From Bacillus tequilensis KCTC 13622 (GTDB lineage Bacteria > Bacillota > Bacilli > Bacillales > Bacillaceae): a stretch of DNA of 64,000 nt. The position numbers and the translations under genes are program-made. The stretch lies in assembly GCF_000507145.1 (NCBI RefSeq), contig NZ_AYTO01000036.1, positions 1-64,000 of the forward strand, given 5' to 3'. Shown here piece by piece: positions 27,453-37,707 of this stretch; within the stretch, counting starts at the first letter, position 1, and every line of letters starts with the position of its first letter. Below the pieces are notes generated by a model. That model saw only the letters and a list, made by a program, of their open reading frames with translations, was not told the DNA's origin and did not search any database.

Positions 27453-27773
27453 ATGGTGAACAAAGACGTAACTAAAGTATGGATCGGAAAAATTGAAGAT
27501 TTGCCTGAACAATTAGGTAAAACAGTGTATATTGAAAATAAGGAGCTCGCGGTTTTCAAGCTTTCAAACGGAAGCGTCCGCGCCATCGAAAACCGCTGTC
27601 CGCATAAGGGCGGCGTTCTGGCTGAGGGTATCGTCAGCGGCGAATATGTTTTCTGCCCGATGCACGACTGGAAAATCTCCTTAAAAGACGGAATCGTCCA
27701 AGAACCTGATCACGGATGCGTTAAAACATACGAAACGCTGATCGAAGGAGAACATGTTTACCTCGTATATTGA
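27453..27773 (+). CDS. nasE: Nitrite reductase small subunit NasE (Rieske-type)
   Basis: A 106-residue NirD-family protein that joins NasD in the nitrite reductase complex. The Rieske [2Fe-2S] ligands are intact: CPH (Cys49, His51) and CPMH (Cys68, His71). It starts at ATG behind GAGGAGGAAC. A terminator-like hairpin separates it from nasF. Confidence 0.96.
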   Translation: MVNKDVTKVWIGKIEDLPEQLGKTVYIENKELAVFKLSNGSVRAIENRCPHKGGVLAEGIVSGEYVFCPMHDWKISLKDGIVQEPDHGCVKTYETLIEGEHVYLVY

Positions 27774-27783
27774 TCAAAAGACC

Positions 27784-27816
27784 GGATCACTTTTCAAGTG
27801 ATCCTTCATTTTTTAC
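27784..27816 (+). terminator. Hairpin between nasE and nasF
   Basis: GGATCACTT and AAGTGATCC form a perfect nine-pair stem around TTC, followed by TTCATTTTTT. It lies inside the nasDEF transcript, so it probably lowers nasF expression by partial termination, or processes the message. Confidence 0.8.
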
Positions 27817-27833
27817 AGTGACGGAAGGATGAC

Positions 27834-29285
27834 ATGATCATGAAGAACGGAATCGTATATTTCGTGGGAGCAGGTCCCGGCGATCCAGGGCTGCTCACCA
27901 TCAAAGGAAAACAGGCGCTGGAGGAAGCAGATGTGGTTTTATATGACCGTCTCGCCAACCCGAAGCTGCTCGAATTTGCATCACCGGATTGCCGGTTTAT
28001 TTATTGCGGAAAACTGCCAGACCGCCATTTTATGAAACAAAGAGACATTAACGCCCTGCTGGTTGAAAAAGCAGCACAGGGATTAACCGTCGTCCGTTTA
28101 AAAGGCGGAGATCCGAGCGTTTTCGGAAGAGTCGGCGAGGAAGCAGAAGCTCTGCATGAGCACGGCATCCGCTATGAAATGGTGCCGGGCATCACCTCTG
28201 GAATTGCAGCGCCGCTATATGCGGGAATCCCCGTCACACATCGGGATTTCGCGTCGTCTTTTGCGATGATTACGGCGCATGATAAATCATTAAAAGGCAC
28301 GCCGAACCTTGATTGGGAAGGGCTTGCGGGAGGCGTTCAAACCCTTGTCTTTTACATGGGCGTCAAGAATTTGTCCTATATTTGCCAGCAGCTCATCACG
28401 TACGGAAAATCGCCTTCCGTCCCTGTCATTGTGGTCCAATGGGGTACATGGGGCCGCCAGCGGAGTGTGAAAGGCACACTTGAAAACATTCAGCAAAAAG
28501 TACAGGAACACCAGATTACAAACCCTGCGATTATCGTCATCGGAGATATCGTCAACTTTCAGACACACAGCTGGTTTGAAAGCAAACCACTCATCGGCCA
28601 GCACTTGATGGTTGTCACTCATAGCGAAGATGAATATCCGCTTGCAGACAAGCTGCGTGCATCCGGTGCCGATGTCATCGAATGGCCGAAGTGGCGGACT
28701 GAGCGCATGCCTGTCAATGAAGAGATCCTTCGAAAGATCGGCACATTTGAAGACATTTTGTTCACCTCGCGCCGTGCGGTTTGTGAATTTTTCCAAGCGC
28801 TGGTTTCCAAGAAAGTCGATATCCGCCAGCTGACAGCCCGACTGAGCGCGGCATCTGAACATGCGGAAACGGAGCTTGAAAAACGAGGTTTTCTCGTCTC
28901 CGCCCCTCAGCCTGTTTCAGAAAAAACGCTGGTTGTCGGGAGCCGCCATTCCGTGAAAGACACGCAGAAGCATAAGTCCTGTTCGTTTTATATGACCCAT
29001 GAAAACGTCATTGATGACCGGTTCACCCACATGATTCAGCGAACCATCAGTGAATCTCCGCTGTACATGATCATTTGCCCAAGTAAACCGTCTGTTCAGC
29101 AATTGATCAGCACAGGCGAACAAATTGGCATTTTGCCGGAACCGTCAGCGAACCGCCCTCCTATCGTCTGCATAGGCGATGACACAGCTGCCGGCGCCTA
29201 TGGATTCACAGCGGTCCAAGAGCTGGATGAATTGTTTGCTTTCATTCAGAATCAACAGGCGGAAAAAAAGCTCGTTCACAGCTGA
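27834..29285 (+). CDS. nasF: NasF, uroporphyrinogen-III C-methyltransferase with HemD-like C terminus
   Basis: Makes precorrin-2 for the siroheme of NasD by SAM-dependent methylation of uroporphyrinogen III. Residues about 1-245 are the SUMT domain: VGAGPGDPGLLT, LKGGDPSVFGRVGEEA, VPGITSGIAAPLYAGIPVTH and ITNPAIIVIGDIV are all visible. Residues about 255-470 resemble a uroporphyrinogen-III synthase (HemD) fold. 483 residues. ATG 27834 or 27840 is possible; GGAAGG spacing slightly favours the second. It ends the nas cluster with a strong terminator. Confidence 0.95.
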   Translation: MIMKNGIVYFVGAGPGDPGLLTIKGKQALEEADVVLYDRLANPKLLEFASPDCRFIYCGKLPDRHFMKQRDINALLVEKAAQGLTVVRLKGGDPSVFGRVGEEAEALHEHGIRYEMVPGITSGIAAPLYAGIPVTHRDFASSFAMITAHDKSLKGTPNLDWEGLAGGVQTLVFYMGVKNLSYICQQLITYGKSPSVPVIVVQWGTWGRQRSVKGTLENIQQKVQEHQITNPAIIVIGDIVNFQTHSWFESKPLIGQHLMVVTHSEDEYPLADKLRASGADVIEWPKWRTERMPVNEEILRKIGTFEDILFTSRRAVCEFFQALVSKKVDIRQLTARLSAASEHAETELEKRGFLVSAPQPVSEKTLVVGSRHSVKDTQKHKSCSFYMTHENVIDDRFTHMIQRTISESPLYMIICPSKPSVQQLISTGEQIGILPEPSANRPPIVCIGDDTAAGAYGFTAVQELDELFAFIQNQQAEKKLVHS

Positions 29286-29290
29286 TTTGG

Positions 29291-30352
<1,062 letters not shown>

Positions 30353-30365
30353 TCAACATTTTAAT

Positions 30366-30380
30366 TGAGAATGAATATCA
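30366..30380 (-). promoter_or_regulatory. Fur box of ycgT
   Basis: TGAGAATGAATATCA matches the 7-1-7 Fur consensus TGATAATNATTATCA at 12 of the 14 defined bases. It lies about 40 bp upstream of the ycgT start. ycgT belongs to the Fur regulon in B. subtilis as I recall. Confidence 0.8.
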
Positions 30381-30430
30381 ACAAAAAGTATATCATATTT
30401 CACGTGCCTTTGTTTATTCAATTCCTCTCC

Positions 30431-30459
30431 TTGTGATCAATTGTTGAAAACTCTATAAT
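30431..30459 (+). promoter_or_regulatory. Sigma-A promoter of ycgS
   Basis: TTGTGA (30431-30436) and a perfect TATAAT (30454-30459) are separated by exactly 17 bp, 28 nt upstream of the ycgS start. Confidence 0.75.
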
Positions 30460-30486
30460 AGGCAGAAAACAAATGGGAGAAACAGG

Positions 30487-31338
30487 ATGAAAAGACAAGT
30501 CAAAACGATCACTTTCGAAGGACATACACTAGAATATTCTGTTACAGGCAAAGGAGCCCCCATTCTTGTCATGCATGGCGGCCATTCAAATTGTTACGAG
30601 GAATTCGGGTACACGGCGCTGATTGAGCAAGGGTATTCCATCATCACGCCTTCAAGACCCGGATACGGACGAACGTCAAAAGAGATTGGAAAAAGCCTTG
30701 CCAACGCCTGCCGTTTCTATGCGAAGCTGATAGATCATTTACAAATTGACAAGGTCCATGTGATTGCCATCTCCGCAGGAGGACCGAGCGGCATATGCTT
30801 TGCCTCTCATTATCCGGAAAGGGCTAACACTTTGACCCTGCAATCCGCGGTCACTAAGGAATGGCTCACTCCCAAAGACCCGGAATACAAAACCGGACGA
30901 ATCCTCTTTGGACCGCCTGTGGAAAAATGGATATGGAAGCTGATTTCTGTTTTGAATAACGCCTTCCCGCGTCTGATGTTTCAAGCCTTGAGCCCGCAAT
31001 TCAGCACACTTTCGTTTCAGCGAATCAAATCACTGATGGATGAAAAAGACATAGAAGCATTTCGAAAAATGAACAGCCGGCAGCGGTCACGTGAAGGATT
31101 TCTAATTGATTTGTCGCAAACTGCGGCCTTTTCAGACGAGCTGCAGGCTATCTCATGTCCTGTATTGATTATGCAGAGCGTTTATGATGGATTGGTCAAC
31201 TTGTCACATGCACATCATGCAAAGGAACACATTCCTGACGCCTCCCTCTGTATGCTTCACTCATGGGGGCACCTGATTTGGCTCGGAAAAGAAGCGGCTG
31301 AAACAGATAGAATCCTACTCGAATTTTTGGAATCCTAA
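30487..31338 (+). CDS. ycgS: YcgS, alpha/beta-fold hydrolase
   Basis: A 283-residue alpha/beta hydrolase. MHGGHSNCYEE (about 29-39) is the oxyanion-hole region and PGYGRTSK follows. The nucleophile elbow is AISAGGPSG (Ser about 97), with Ala instead of the first Gly of G-x-S-x-G. Asp in VYDGLVN (about 238) and His in SWGHLIW (about 264) complete the triad. The substrate is unknown; esterase or haloperoxidase-like activity is possible. It is a single gene with a good promoter. Confidence 0.85.
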   Translation: MKRQVKTITFEGHTLEYSVTGKGAPILVMHGGHSNCYEEFGYTALIEQGYSIITPSRPGYGRTSKEIGKSLANACRFYAKLIDHLQIDKVHVIAISAGGPSGICFASHYPERANTLTLQSAVTKEWLTPKDPEYKTGRILFGPPVEKWIWKLISVLNNAFPRLMFQALSPQFSTLSFQRIKSLMDEKDIEAFRKMNSRQRSREGFLIDLSQTAAFSDELQAISCPVLIMQSVYDGLVNLSHAHHAKEHIPDASLCMLHSWGHLIWLGKEAAETDRILLEFLES

Positions 31339-31434
31339 ACAAAGTGAAACAATCCTTTCTCCTCCTCCGTCAAACAAGCGGTGTCTTTTTTCTGGTAACA
31401 TGAGAGGCAGCTTAACATGAGCGGGGGTTTTATT

Positions 31435-32319
31435 GTGACAGCACAATCATCTTTTCTTCAGCTGAATTCTATTTTTATCAGCATTTTAATAGAAGCCATT
31501 CCGTTTATTCTGATTGGCGTCATACTTTCCGGAATCATACAAATGTTCGTTTCTGAAGAAATGATTGCGAGAATCATGCCGAAAAACCGCTTTCTCGCCG
31601 TTTTATTCGGTGCGCTGGCCGGGATTTTGTTTCCCGCCTGCGAATGCGGCATCATCCCGATTACGAGGCGGCTTCTGTTAAAGGGGGTTCCTCTCCATGC
31701 GGGCGTTGCTTTCATGCTGACTGCGCCTATCATTAACCCTATCGTCTTATTTTCTACTTTTATTGCGTTCGGGAACAGATGGAGCGCAGTCTTTTACAGG
31801 GGCGGACTGGCGCTCGCCGTTTCGGTGATCATTGGGATCATCCTATCCTATCAATTTAAGGATAATCAGCTGTTAAAGCCTGATGAACCCGGGCATCACC
31901 ACCATCATCATCACACCCTGCTTCAAAAGCTGGGCGGAACCTTGCGCCATGCCATTGATGAATTTTTCTCCGTGGGGAAATATTTAATCATCGGCGCCTT
32001 TATCGCAGCCGCGATGCAGACGTATGTCAAAACATCCACTCTGCTTGCGATCGGGCAGAATGATGTATCCTCTTCCCTCGTGATGATGGGTCTGGCGTTT
32101 GTCTTGTCGCTTTGTTCAGAAGTCGATGCGTTCATCGCGTCTTCCTTCAGCAGCACATTTTCATTAGGATCTTTAATCGCTTTTCTCGTCTTTGGCGCGA
32201 TGGTGGATATTAAGAATCTATTGATGATGCTTGCGGCCTTCAAAAAACGATTTGTTTTCCTGCTGATTACGTACATTGTCGTGCTCGTCTTAGCGGGATC
32301 ACTACTGGTAAAGGGGTGA
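31435..32319 (+). CDS. ycgR: YcgR, UPF0718/DUF318 permease
   Basis: A 294-residue membrane protein with about eight helices in two halves around a cytoplasmic His-rich loop (seven consecutive His after EPG, about residues 156-162). The family signature FPACECGIIPITRRL (about 64-78) and the matching LSLCSEVDAF in the second half carry conserved Cys and acidic residues. Related proteins include ArsP exporters of organoarsenicals, so metal or metalloid transport is plausible but unproven. GTG 31435 lies 7 nt after GGGGG and gives the family length; ATG 31417 lacks a site. ycgQ follows after 4 nt and is a likely partner. Confidence 0.87.
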   Translation: MTAQSSFLQLNSIFISILIEAIPFILIGVILSGIIQMFVSEEMIARIMPKNRFLAVLFGALAGILFPACECGIIPITRRLLLKGVPLHAGVAFMLTAPIINPIVLFSTFIAFGNRWSAVFYRGGLALAVSVIIGIILSYQFKDNQLLKPDEPGHHHHHHHTLLQKLGGTLRHAIDEFFSVGKYLIIGAFIAAAMQTYVKTSTLLAIGQNDVSSSLVMMGLAFVLSLCSEVDAFIASSFSSTFSLGSLIAFLVFGAMVDIKNLLMMLAAFKKRFVFLLITYIVVLVLAGSLLVKG

Positions 32320-32323
32320 TTGG

Positions 32324-33181
32324 ATGTTTCGTTTATTGGTGCTGATGGGGTTTACGTTTTTCTTTTATCATCTGCATGCCTCAGGAAATCTAACAAAATA
32401 TATCAATATGAAATACGCCTATCTTTCCTTTATTGCGATCTTCTTGCTGGCCATTCTGACAGCCGTTCAAGCGTATGTATTTATCAAGTCGCCTGAAAAA
32501 GGCGGGCATCATCACGATCATGATTGCGGGTGCGGCCATGATCACGAGCATGACCATGAGCAAAATAAGCCATTTTATCAGCGCTATTTGATTTATGTTG
32601 TGTTTCTTTTTCCTTTAGTGTCGGGAATCTTCTTCCCGATTGCGACGCTCGACTCGTCCATTGTCAAAACAAAAGGGTTCTCGTTTAAGGCGATGGAGAG
32701 CGGCGATCATTATTCCCAGACACAGTATTTGCGGCCTGATGCTAGCCTTTATTACGCGCAAGACAGCTATGATAAACAGATGAAACAGCTGTTTAACAAG
32801 TATTCCGGCAGGAAAGAGATTTCTCTGACCGATGATGATTTCCTAAAAGGAATGGAAACCATTTATAACTATCCGGGTGAATTTCTCGGACGGACGATAG
32901 AATTCCATGGATTTGCTTACAAAGGAAACACAATTAACAAAAATCAGATGTTCGTATTAAGGTTTGGCATCATTCACTGTATCGCTGATTCCGGCGTGTA
33001 CGGGATGCTTGTGGAGTTTCCGAAGGACATGAACATCAAGGACGATGAATGGATTCAGATTAAGGGCACTCTGGCCTCAGAATATTATCAGCCTTTCAAA
33101 TCAACGCTCCCTGTTGTGAAAGTAACTGACTGGAAAACCATTAAAAAGCCTGATGATCCGTACGTTTACAGAGGATTTTGA
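32324..33181 (+). CDS. ycgQ: YcgQ, partner membrane protein of the YcgR permease (TIGR03943-like)
   Basis: A 285-residue protein with N-terminal helices (about 3-20, 30-53 and 83-105), a His/Asp/Cys-rich cytoplasmic loop (GGHHHDHDCGCGHDHEHDHE, about 61-80), and a soluble C-terminal domain ending in a beta-rich OB-like region. This matches the TIGR03943 family that always sits beside a DUF318 permease. The metal-ligand-rich loop mirrors the His run in YcgR, so the pair probably handles a metal-related solute. The operon closes with a strong terminator. Confidence 0.83.
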   Translation: MFRLLVLMGFTFFFYHLHASGNLTKYINMKYAYLSFIAIFLLAILTAVQAYVFIKSPEKGGHHHDHDCGCGHDHEHDHEQNKPFYQRYLIYVVFLFPLVSGIFFPIATLDSSIVKTKGFSFKAMESGDHYSQTQYLRPDASLYYAQDSYDKQMKQLFNKYSGRKEISLTDDDFLKGMETIYNYPGEFLGRTIEFHGFAYKGNTINKNQMFVLRFGIIHCIADSGVYGMLVEFPKDMNIKDDEWIQIKGTLASEYYQPFKSTLPVVKVTDWKTIKKPDDPYVYRGF

Positions 33182-33209
33182 AACCAGTACAAGTACTGGT
33201 TTCTTTTTT
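33180..33209 (+). terminator. ycgRQ terminator
   Basis: GAAACCAGTAC and GTACTGGTTTC form a perfect eleven-pair stem around AA, followed by TTTTTTA. Confidence 0.93.
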
Positions 33210-34443
33210 ATTTCTTTTTCATCAGCATCAAATCAAGATAGAGCTGACATCGCGTTCTGAAATCGCTTAAATCGATCGATGTCATTTCAGTAATCTGTTT
33301 GATGCGGTAATTCAATGTATTCTGGTGAATAAACAGCTGTTCCGCGGCTGGTTTCGTTTTGCAGTTGTTGAGGAGATAGATTTCCAGCGTTTTCAAAAGC
33401 TCGGTGCTGCTTTCTTCGTCTTTCGCTTTTAATAAAGCCAAATCCTTATTTTCGTATTCTAAAAGTTCATTTTTCTGTTCAATGCTTTCTAAATAGCGGT
33501 AAATGCCGAGTTTGGCATATTCATATGGAATGTTTTCCTGATTGCCGGTGATTTCTGCGGCTTTGATGACTTCTAGTGCTTCTGTGTAGCTTTTGCCAAG
33601 CTTTAAAAGGTGATCATATTCGTTTCCGATACCGATATAAATAGGTGTAGGTATTTTTTGAAAGTGAAAATGTGTTAGCAGCTTGTTAATAAATTCAGAA
33701 GCTGCCGAGGAGACGGAGCTTTTTTGGGAAAAACTCGCTACGACGATGACAATATTGGATTCGATCGTTAAGACATGACTGACTTTATCCCGTAAATTCA
33801 GGTACGACCTGATATTTTCCTTTAAATCCTCCACCGCTTCCCCATCCCCATTCGCGGCGTGCAGGATGACAACTGAAAACATGGAAGGCAGCACGGTGTT
33901 GATTCTTTCAGCTTCCCGTCTGAGTTCCTTTTCAGAAATGAATTGCTGATAGATCGCCCGTTTGATGAGGTCTTCCGCTTTTTCTTCCTTTTCCTGTTTC
34001 AGCTTGTTCGTTTTATAAATGATTTTCCCGACGTGGAAGGACGTTTCATACAAAAAGTCGAGCTCTTCTTTCGTCAGATTTTGGTCCAGCTCCTGAATCC
34101 AGATGTAGCCCATGACTTCCCCTTTGTGCTTCGCACTCACGACCACCCTCTGGTTTAGCCCAATGCTTTCAATTTTATTGACGCGAAAAGGCTCAGGTTC
34201 TGTTTTCAGTTTTTCAATGATCCCGTCCTTCAAAAACCTCTCAAAAATCTGGACCGGACATTTTTTTGAAAAAATAGTCTGCTGATTGGCAGAATCAAAA
34301 TGGTTAATATAGTAAGAATTATAGGCTAACAAAAAGAAATCCGCGCTTTCCAGTATTACTGGTTTTTGCAGTTCATAGCTGATAAAATCAATCAGCTTAT
34401 CAACATCTGAAAATGAAAAAACTCTCTCTAAAAGCTCTTCCAT
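33208..34443 (-). CDS. putR: PutR, proline-responsive activator of putBCP
   Basis: A 411-residue PucR-family regulator that activates putBCP when proline is present. An N-terminal sensory region is followed by a GGDEF-like middle and a C-terminal HTH (AAEQLFIHQNTLNYRIKQI, about residues 365-383), the HTH_30 domain typical of PucR/CdaR proteins. It is oriented the same way as putBCP but is downstream of putP and separated from it by a large hairpin, so it is expressed alone. Confidence 0.92.
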   Translation of the reverse strand: MEELLERVFSFSDVDKLIDFISYELQKPVILESADFFLLAYNSYYINHFDSANQQTIFSKKCPVQIFERFLKDGIIEKLKTEPEPFRVNKIESIGLNQRVVVSAKHKGEVMGYIWIQELDQNLTKEELDFLYETSFHVGKIIYKTNKLKQEKEEKAEDLIKRAIYQQFISEKELRREAERINTVLPSMFSVVILHAANGDGEAVEDLKENIRSYLNLRDKVSHVLTIESNIVIVVASFSQKSSVSSAASEFINKLLTHFHFQKIPTPIYIGIGNEYDHLLKLGKSYTEALEVIKAAEITGNQENIPYEYAKLGIYRYLESIEQKNELLEYENKDLALLKAKDEESSTELLKTLEIYLLNNCKTKPAAEQLFIHQNTLNYRIKQITEMTSIDLSDFRTRCQLYLDLMLMKKK

Positions 34444-34539
34444 ACCTTTTTCTCCTATACTTTTTTTACTTTAATCATATCCATACGGGGTCTATTTGTA
34501 TAGAAAAAAATACGTTTGTTTCCAAAAGACAAAAACACC

Positions 34540-34592
34540 CGCTTAAAAGGAGAAAAGAGGAAAAGGGACAGCCCCCTTCCTCCTCCTTTCAA
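34540..34592 (-). terminator. putBCP terminator
   Basis: A long imperfect hairpin pairs AAAAGGAGAAAAGAGGAAAA with CCTTCCTCCTCCTTT around a GGGACAGCCC tip. On the minus strand the run TTTTAAGC follows, weaker than a usual T tract. Confidence 0.6.
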
Positions 34593-34595
34593 TCT

Positions 34596-36026
34596 TTATT
34601 GTGACATTGTATCTTGGTAGTCGTTGAACTGATCTGTGACAGCTTGTGACGGAGCCTGCGTCAATACGCTGACGACAAAAACAGATAATAGACTCGCAGC
34701 AAACCCAGGTATCATTTCATACAGAAAGTCCGAAAGACCGGCATTCGCCCAAATGATTACAGTTGCTGCTCCCACAATCATGCCGGCGAGTGCCCCCCAT
34801 TTGGTCATTCGTTTCCAAAACAGACTGAGCAGTACAACCGGCCCGAATGATGCGCCGAAGCCCGCCCACGCGTAGCTGACCAATCCAAGGATCGTATTGT
34901 TTTTCTCCCAAGCCAGCACCAACGCGATGATTGAAACAGCCAGAACAGCCAAACGGCCTAAAAACACCAGCTCTTTATCAGAAGCCGAACGTCTGAACAT
35001 CGACTTATACAAATCTTCTACCAGAGAGCTTGATGTCACAAGCAGCTGGGAAGAAATTGTACTCATAATCGCGGCCAAAATAGCCGAAATCAGAAAACCG
35101 GTAATAATCGGGTGGAACAAAATATTTCCTAATTGAATAAAAATCGTCTCAGGGTCCTTCAGTGTCATGCCTCGCTGATGGTAATAAGCGATTCCGCCCA
35201 AACCGGTCAGCACGGCGCCGACTGCCGACAAAACCATCCAGCCCATTCCGATTCTGCGCGCTTTTTTGATCTCTTTGACAGACGTGATCGCCATAAAACG
35301 CACAATGATATGCGGCTGGCCAAAGTAGCCCAACCCCCAGGCAAACAAAGAAATAATGCCAAGGACGCTCGTTCCTTTAAAAATATTAAACATATCTGGA
35401 TCAACAGAGCGGATTTCGGCAACTGTATCACTTGTCCCTCCCGTGTGAAAAAACGTAACAATAGGCACAAGAATGAGTGCGGCAAACATAATAATCCCCT
35501 GAACAAAATCTGTCCAGCTGACAGCCAAAAAGCCGCCAAACAGGGTATATGCCACAACAACACCTGTCACAATCCACAGGCCGGTGTGATAATCCATCCC
35601 CAAAATACTGTTGAATAAAACACCGCCGGATACCATTCCGGACGATACATAAAATGTGAAGAAGACTAAAATGACAATCCCCGAAAACAGCCTGAGAAGC
35701 TTCGTTTGATCTCCGAAGCGATTTTCAAGGAATCCGGGAATTGTAATGGAATTCCCCGCTTTTTCAGTATAGGTTCTCAGCCGCGGCGCAACGTAGAGCC
35801 AGTTTGCCCACGCTCCAAGGCAAAGTCCGATGACGATCCAAGCGCCGCTCAGACCCGTTGAAAACATCGCGCCCGGAAGCCCCATCAGCAGCCAGCCGCT
35901 CATATCGGCGGCACCCGCACTGAGAGCGGTTACAGCCGGACCTAAGGAACGTCCTCCCAGCATGTAATCCGTCAGATTCGATGTACGCTTGTAAGCAAAG
36001 TAGCCGATCAGCAGCATCCCCGCCAT
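34596..36026 (-). CDS. putP: High-affinity proline transporter PutP
   Basis: A sodium/proline symporter of the SSS family, importing proline as a carbon and nitrogen source. It has about 13 helices and 476 residues from the first ATG; LGGRSLGPAVTALSAGAADMSGW (as LGGRSLGPAV and LSAGAADMSGW) and SWTDFVQG are family signatures. From ATG 36026 the first helix is cut short. In frame upstream, an ATA at 36065 sits 7 nt after GAGGAGG and would add IENTQLIISICIY, completing the helix. No ATG, GTG or TTG is in frame there. The start is therefore uncertain. It is the third gene of putBCP. Confidence 0.9.
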   Translation of the reverse strand: MAGMLLIGYFAYKRTSNLTDYMLGGRSLGPAVTALSAGAADMSGWLLMGLPGAMFSTGLSGAWIVIGLCLGAWANWLYVAPRLRTYTEKAGNSITIPGFLENRFGDQTKLLRLFSGIVILVFFTFYVSSGMVSGGVLFNSILGMDYHTGLWIVTGVVVAYTLFGGFLAVSWTDFVQGIIMFAALILVPIVTFFHTGGTSDTVAEIRSVDPDMFNIFKGTSVLGIISLFAWGLGYFGQPHIIVRFMAITSVKEIKKARRIGMGWMVLSAVGAVLTGLGGIAYYHQRGMTLKDPETIFIQLGNILFHPIITGFLISAILAAIMSTISSQLLVTSSSLVEDLYKSMFRRSASDKELVFLGRLAVLAVSIIALVLAWEKNNTILGLVSYAWAGFGASFGPVVLLSLFWKRMTKWGALAGMIVGAATVIIWANAGLSDFLYEMIPGFAASLLSVFVVSVLTQAPSQAVTDQFNDYQDTMSQ

Positions 36027-36143
36027 ATAAATACAAATCGAAATAATCAGCTGTGTGTTTTCTATGGCACTTCCTCCTCTTTTTTATCGTTTTATGGATG
36101 AAATGGACACCCTCCGCAGGGAGGATGCCCATTTAGTCCCGCT

Positions 36144-37691
36144 TTAGAACATTTCACTAATTGTTTTTGCCTGCATGTGCAGCGCCAAGTAATCCGGTCC
36201 GCCCGCTTTTGAATCTGTTCCGGACATTTTGAAGCCGCCAAACGGATGGTAGCCGACGATAGCGCCTGTACAATTGCGGTTGAAGTACAGGTTTCCGACA
36301 TGGAATTCCTGTTTCGCACGCTCAATGTGCTTGCGGTTGTTTGTGATCACCGCGCCTGTCAGACCATATTCAGTATTGTTTGCCACTTCTAAAGCTTCAT
36401 CAAAGTTTGACACTTTAGAAAATGCCACCACAGGTCCGAAAATTTCTTCCTGCATGAGTCTTGCTTTCGGATCAAGGTCAGCGAAAATCGTCGGTTTGAT
36501 GAAGTATCCTTTCGAATCGTCACCAGTACCGCCGCTTACTAAACGGCCTTCCTGTTTTCCGATTTCAATATAGCTCATAATTTTATCATAAGAACCTTGG
36601 TCAATGACAGGTCCCATATAAACATCTGCGCTGTCAGGTTTTGCTGTTACTTTTGATTCCGTAATTTCAATGACACGCTCTAATACTTGATCATACACTT
36701 TTTCATGGACAACTGCACGTGAACCTGCAGAGCATTTTTGTCCCGCAAAGCCGAATGCTGATGTAAAGATGGATTGAGCCGCCAATTCAATGTCCGCGTC
36801 CTCATCGACAACAACCGTATCTTTACCGCCCATCTCAGCGATGACACGCTTTAAGTGCTGCTGGCCCGGCTGAACTTTCGCTGCGCGTTCGAAAATTCTC
36901 GTACCAACTTCTCTTGACCCCGTAAATGTGATCAGGCTTGTTTTCGGGTGGTCAACAAGGTAATCGCCGACTTCCGCTCCGCTGCCGGGAACAAAGTTGA
37001 CGACACCTTTCGGCAGACCGGATTCTTCAAGCACCTCAACAAATTTCGCAGCGATCACAGGTGTAGCGCTCGCAGGTTTCAGAACGACTGTGTTTCCAGT
37101 AACGATCGGCGCCACTGTTGTTCCCGCCATGATCGCGAACAAGAAGTTCCACGGAGGAATGACGACTGTTACACCAGTCGGCGTGTACACATATTGGTTT
37201 TTCTCGCCTTCACGGCTGTTGACCGGTTTGCCTTTTGCCAGTTCGATCATTTGGCGGGCATAGTACTCCATAAAATCGATCGCTTCAGCCGTATCAGCAT
37301 CCGCCTCGTTCCATGGCTTTCCTGCTTCTTTTACAAGCAAAGCGGAGAATTCATGTTTTCTTTTGCGGACTTTGGCAGCAGCGCGGAACAGGACAGCCGC
37401 TCTTTCTTCAGGAGACGTGTATCTCCACTCTTCGAATGCGTTCGCAGCCGCTTCAATCGCTTGCTCAGCGTGCTCTTGAGAAGCTTTTGACACTCTGCCG
37501 ACGACCTCTTCTTTATCAGCCGGGTTGATTGAAACGATTTTCGCTTCTGTTTCCACTCTCTCGCCGTTAATGACAAGCGGGTAGTCTTTTCCTAAATATT
37601 CGCTTACTGTCGCAAGCGCTTTTTTAAACGCTTCTACGTTGTTTTGATCTTGGAAATTTGTGAATGGCTCGTGTTTGTAAGGTGTTGTCAT
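36144..37691 (-). CDS. putC: Delta-1-pyrroline-5-carboxylate dehydrogenase PutC
   Basis: A 515-residue NAD-dependent aldehyde dehydrogenase oxidising glutamate semialdehyde/P5C to glutamate, the second step of proline catabolism. Catalytic Cys is in [11 protein letters not shown] (about 320) and the general-base Glu in VIAEMGGKD (about 286). [12 protein letters not shown] and the glycine motif [11 protein letters not shown] line the NAD pocket. It matches the RocA paralogue closely in type. It starts 16 nt after putB. Confidence 0.97.
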   Translation of the reverse strand: MTTPYKHEPFTNFQDQNNVEAFKKALATVSEYLGKDYPLVINGERVETEAKIVSINPADKEEVVGRVSKASQEHAEQAIEAAANAFEEWRYTSPEERAAVLFRAAAKVRKRKHEFSALLVKEAGKPWNEADADTAEAIDFMEYYARQMIELAKGKPVNSREGEKNQYVYTPTGVTVVIPPWNFLFAIMAGTTVAPIVTGNTVVLKPASATPVIAAKFVEVLEESGLPKGVVNFVPGSGAEVGDYLVDHPKTSLITFTGSREVGTRIFERAAKVQPGQQHLKRVIAEMGGKDTVVVDEDADIELAAQSIFTSAFGFAGQKCSAGSRAVVHEKVYDQVLERVIEITESKVTAKPDSADVYMGPVIDQGSYDKIMSYIEIGKQEGRLVSGGTGDDSKGYFIKPTIFADLDPKARLMQEEIFGPVVAFSKVSNFDEALEVANNTEYGLTGAVITNNRKHIERAKQEFHVGNLYFNRNCTGAIVGYHPFGGFKMSGTDSKAGGPDYLALHMQAKTISEMF

Positions 37692-37707
37692 GATAATCTC
37701 TCCTTTT

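Noticed and set aside
28290-28862. 190-codon frame opposite nasF
   Set aside because: Antisense shadow of a conserved gene with intact motifs.
31900-31925. His codon run in ycgR as a microsatellite or engineered tag
   Set aside because: Mixed CAT/CAC codons in the middle of a natural permease gene; the 168 protein has a similar run, so it is native.
36948-37490. 180-codon frame opposite putC
   Set aside because: Antisense shadow; low-complexity Ser/Arg/Phe-rich translation.
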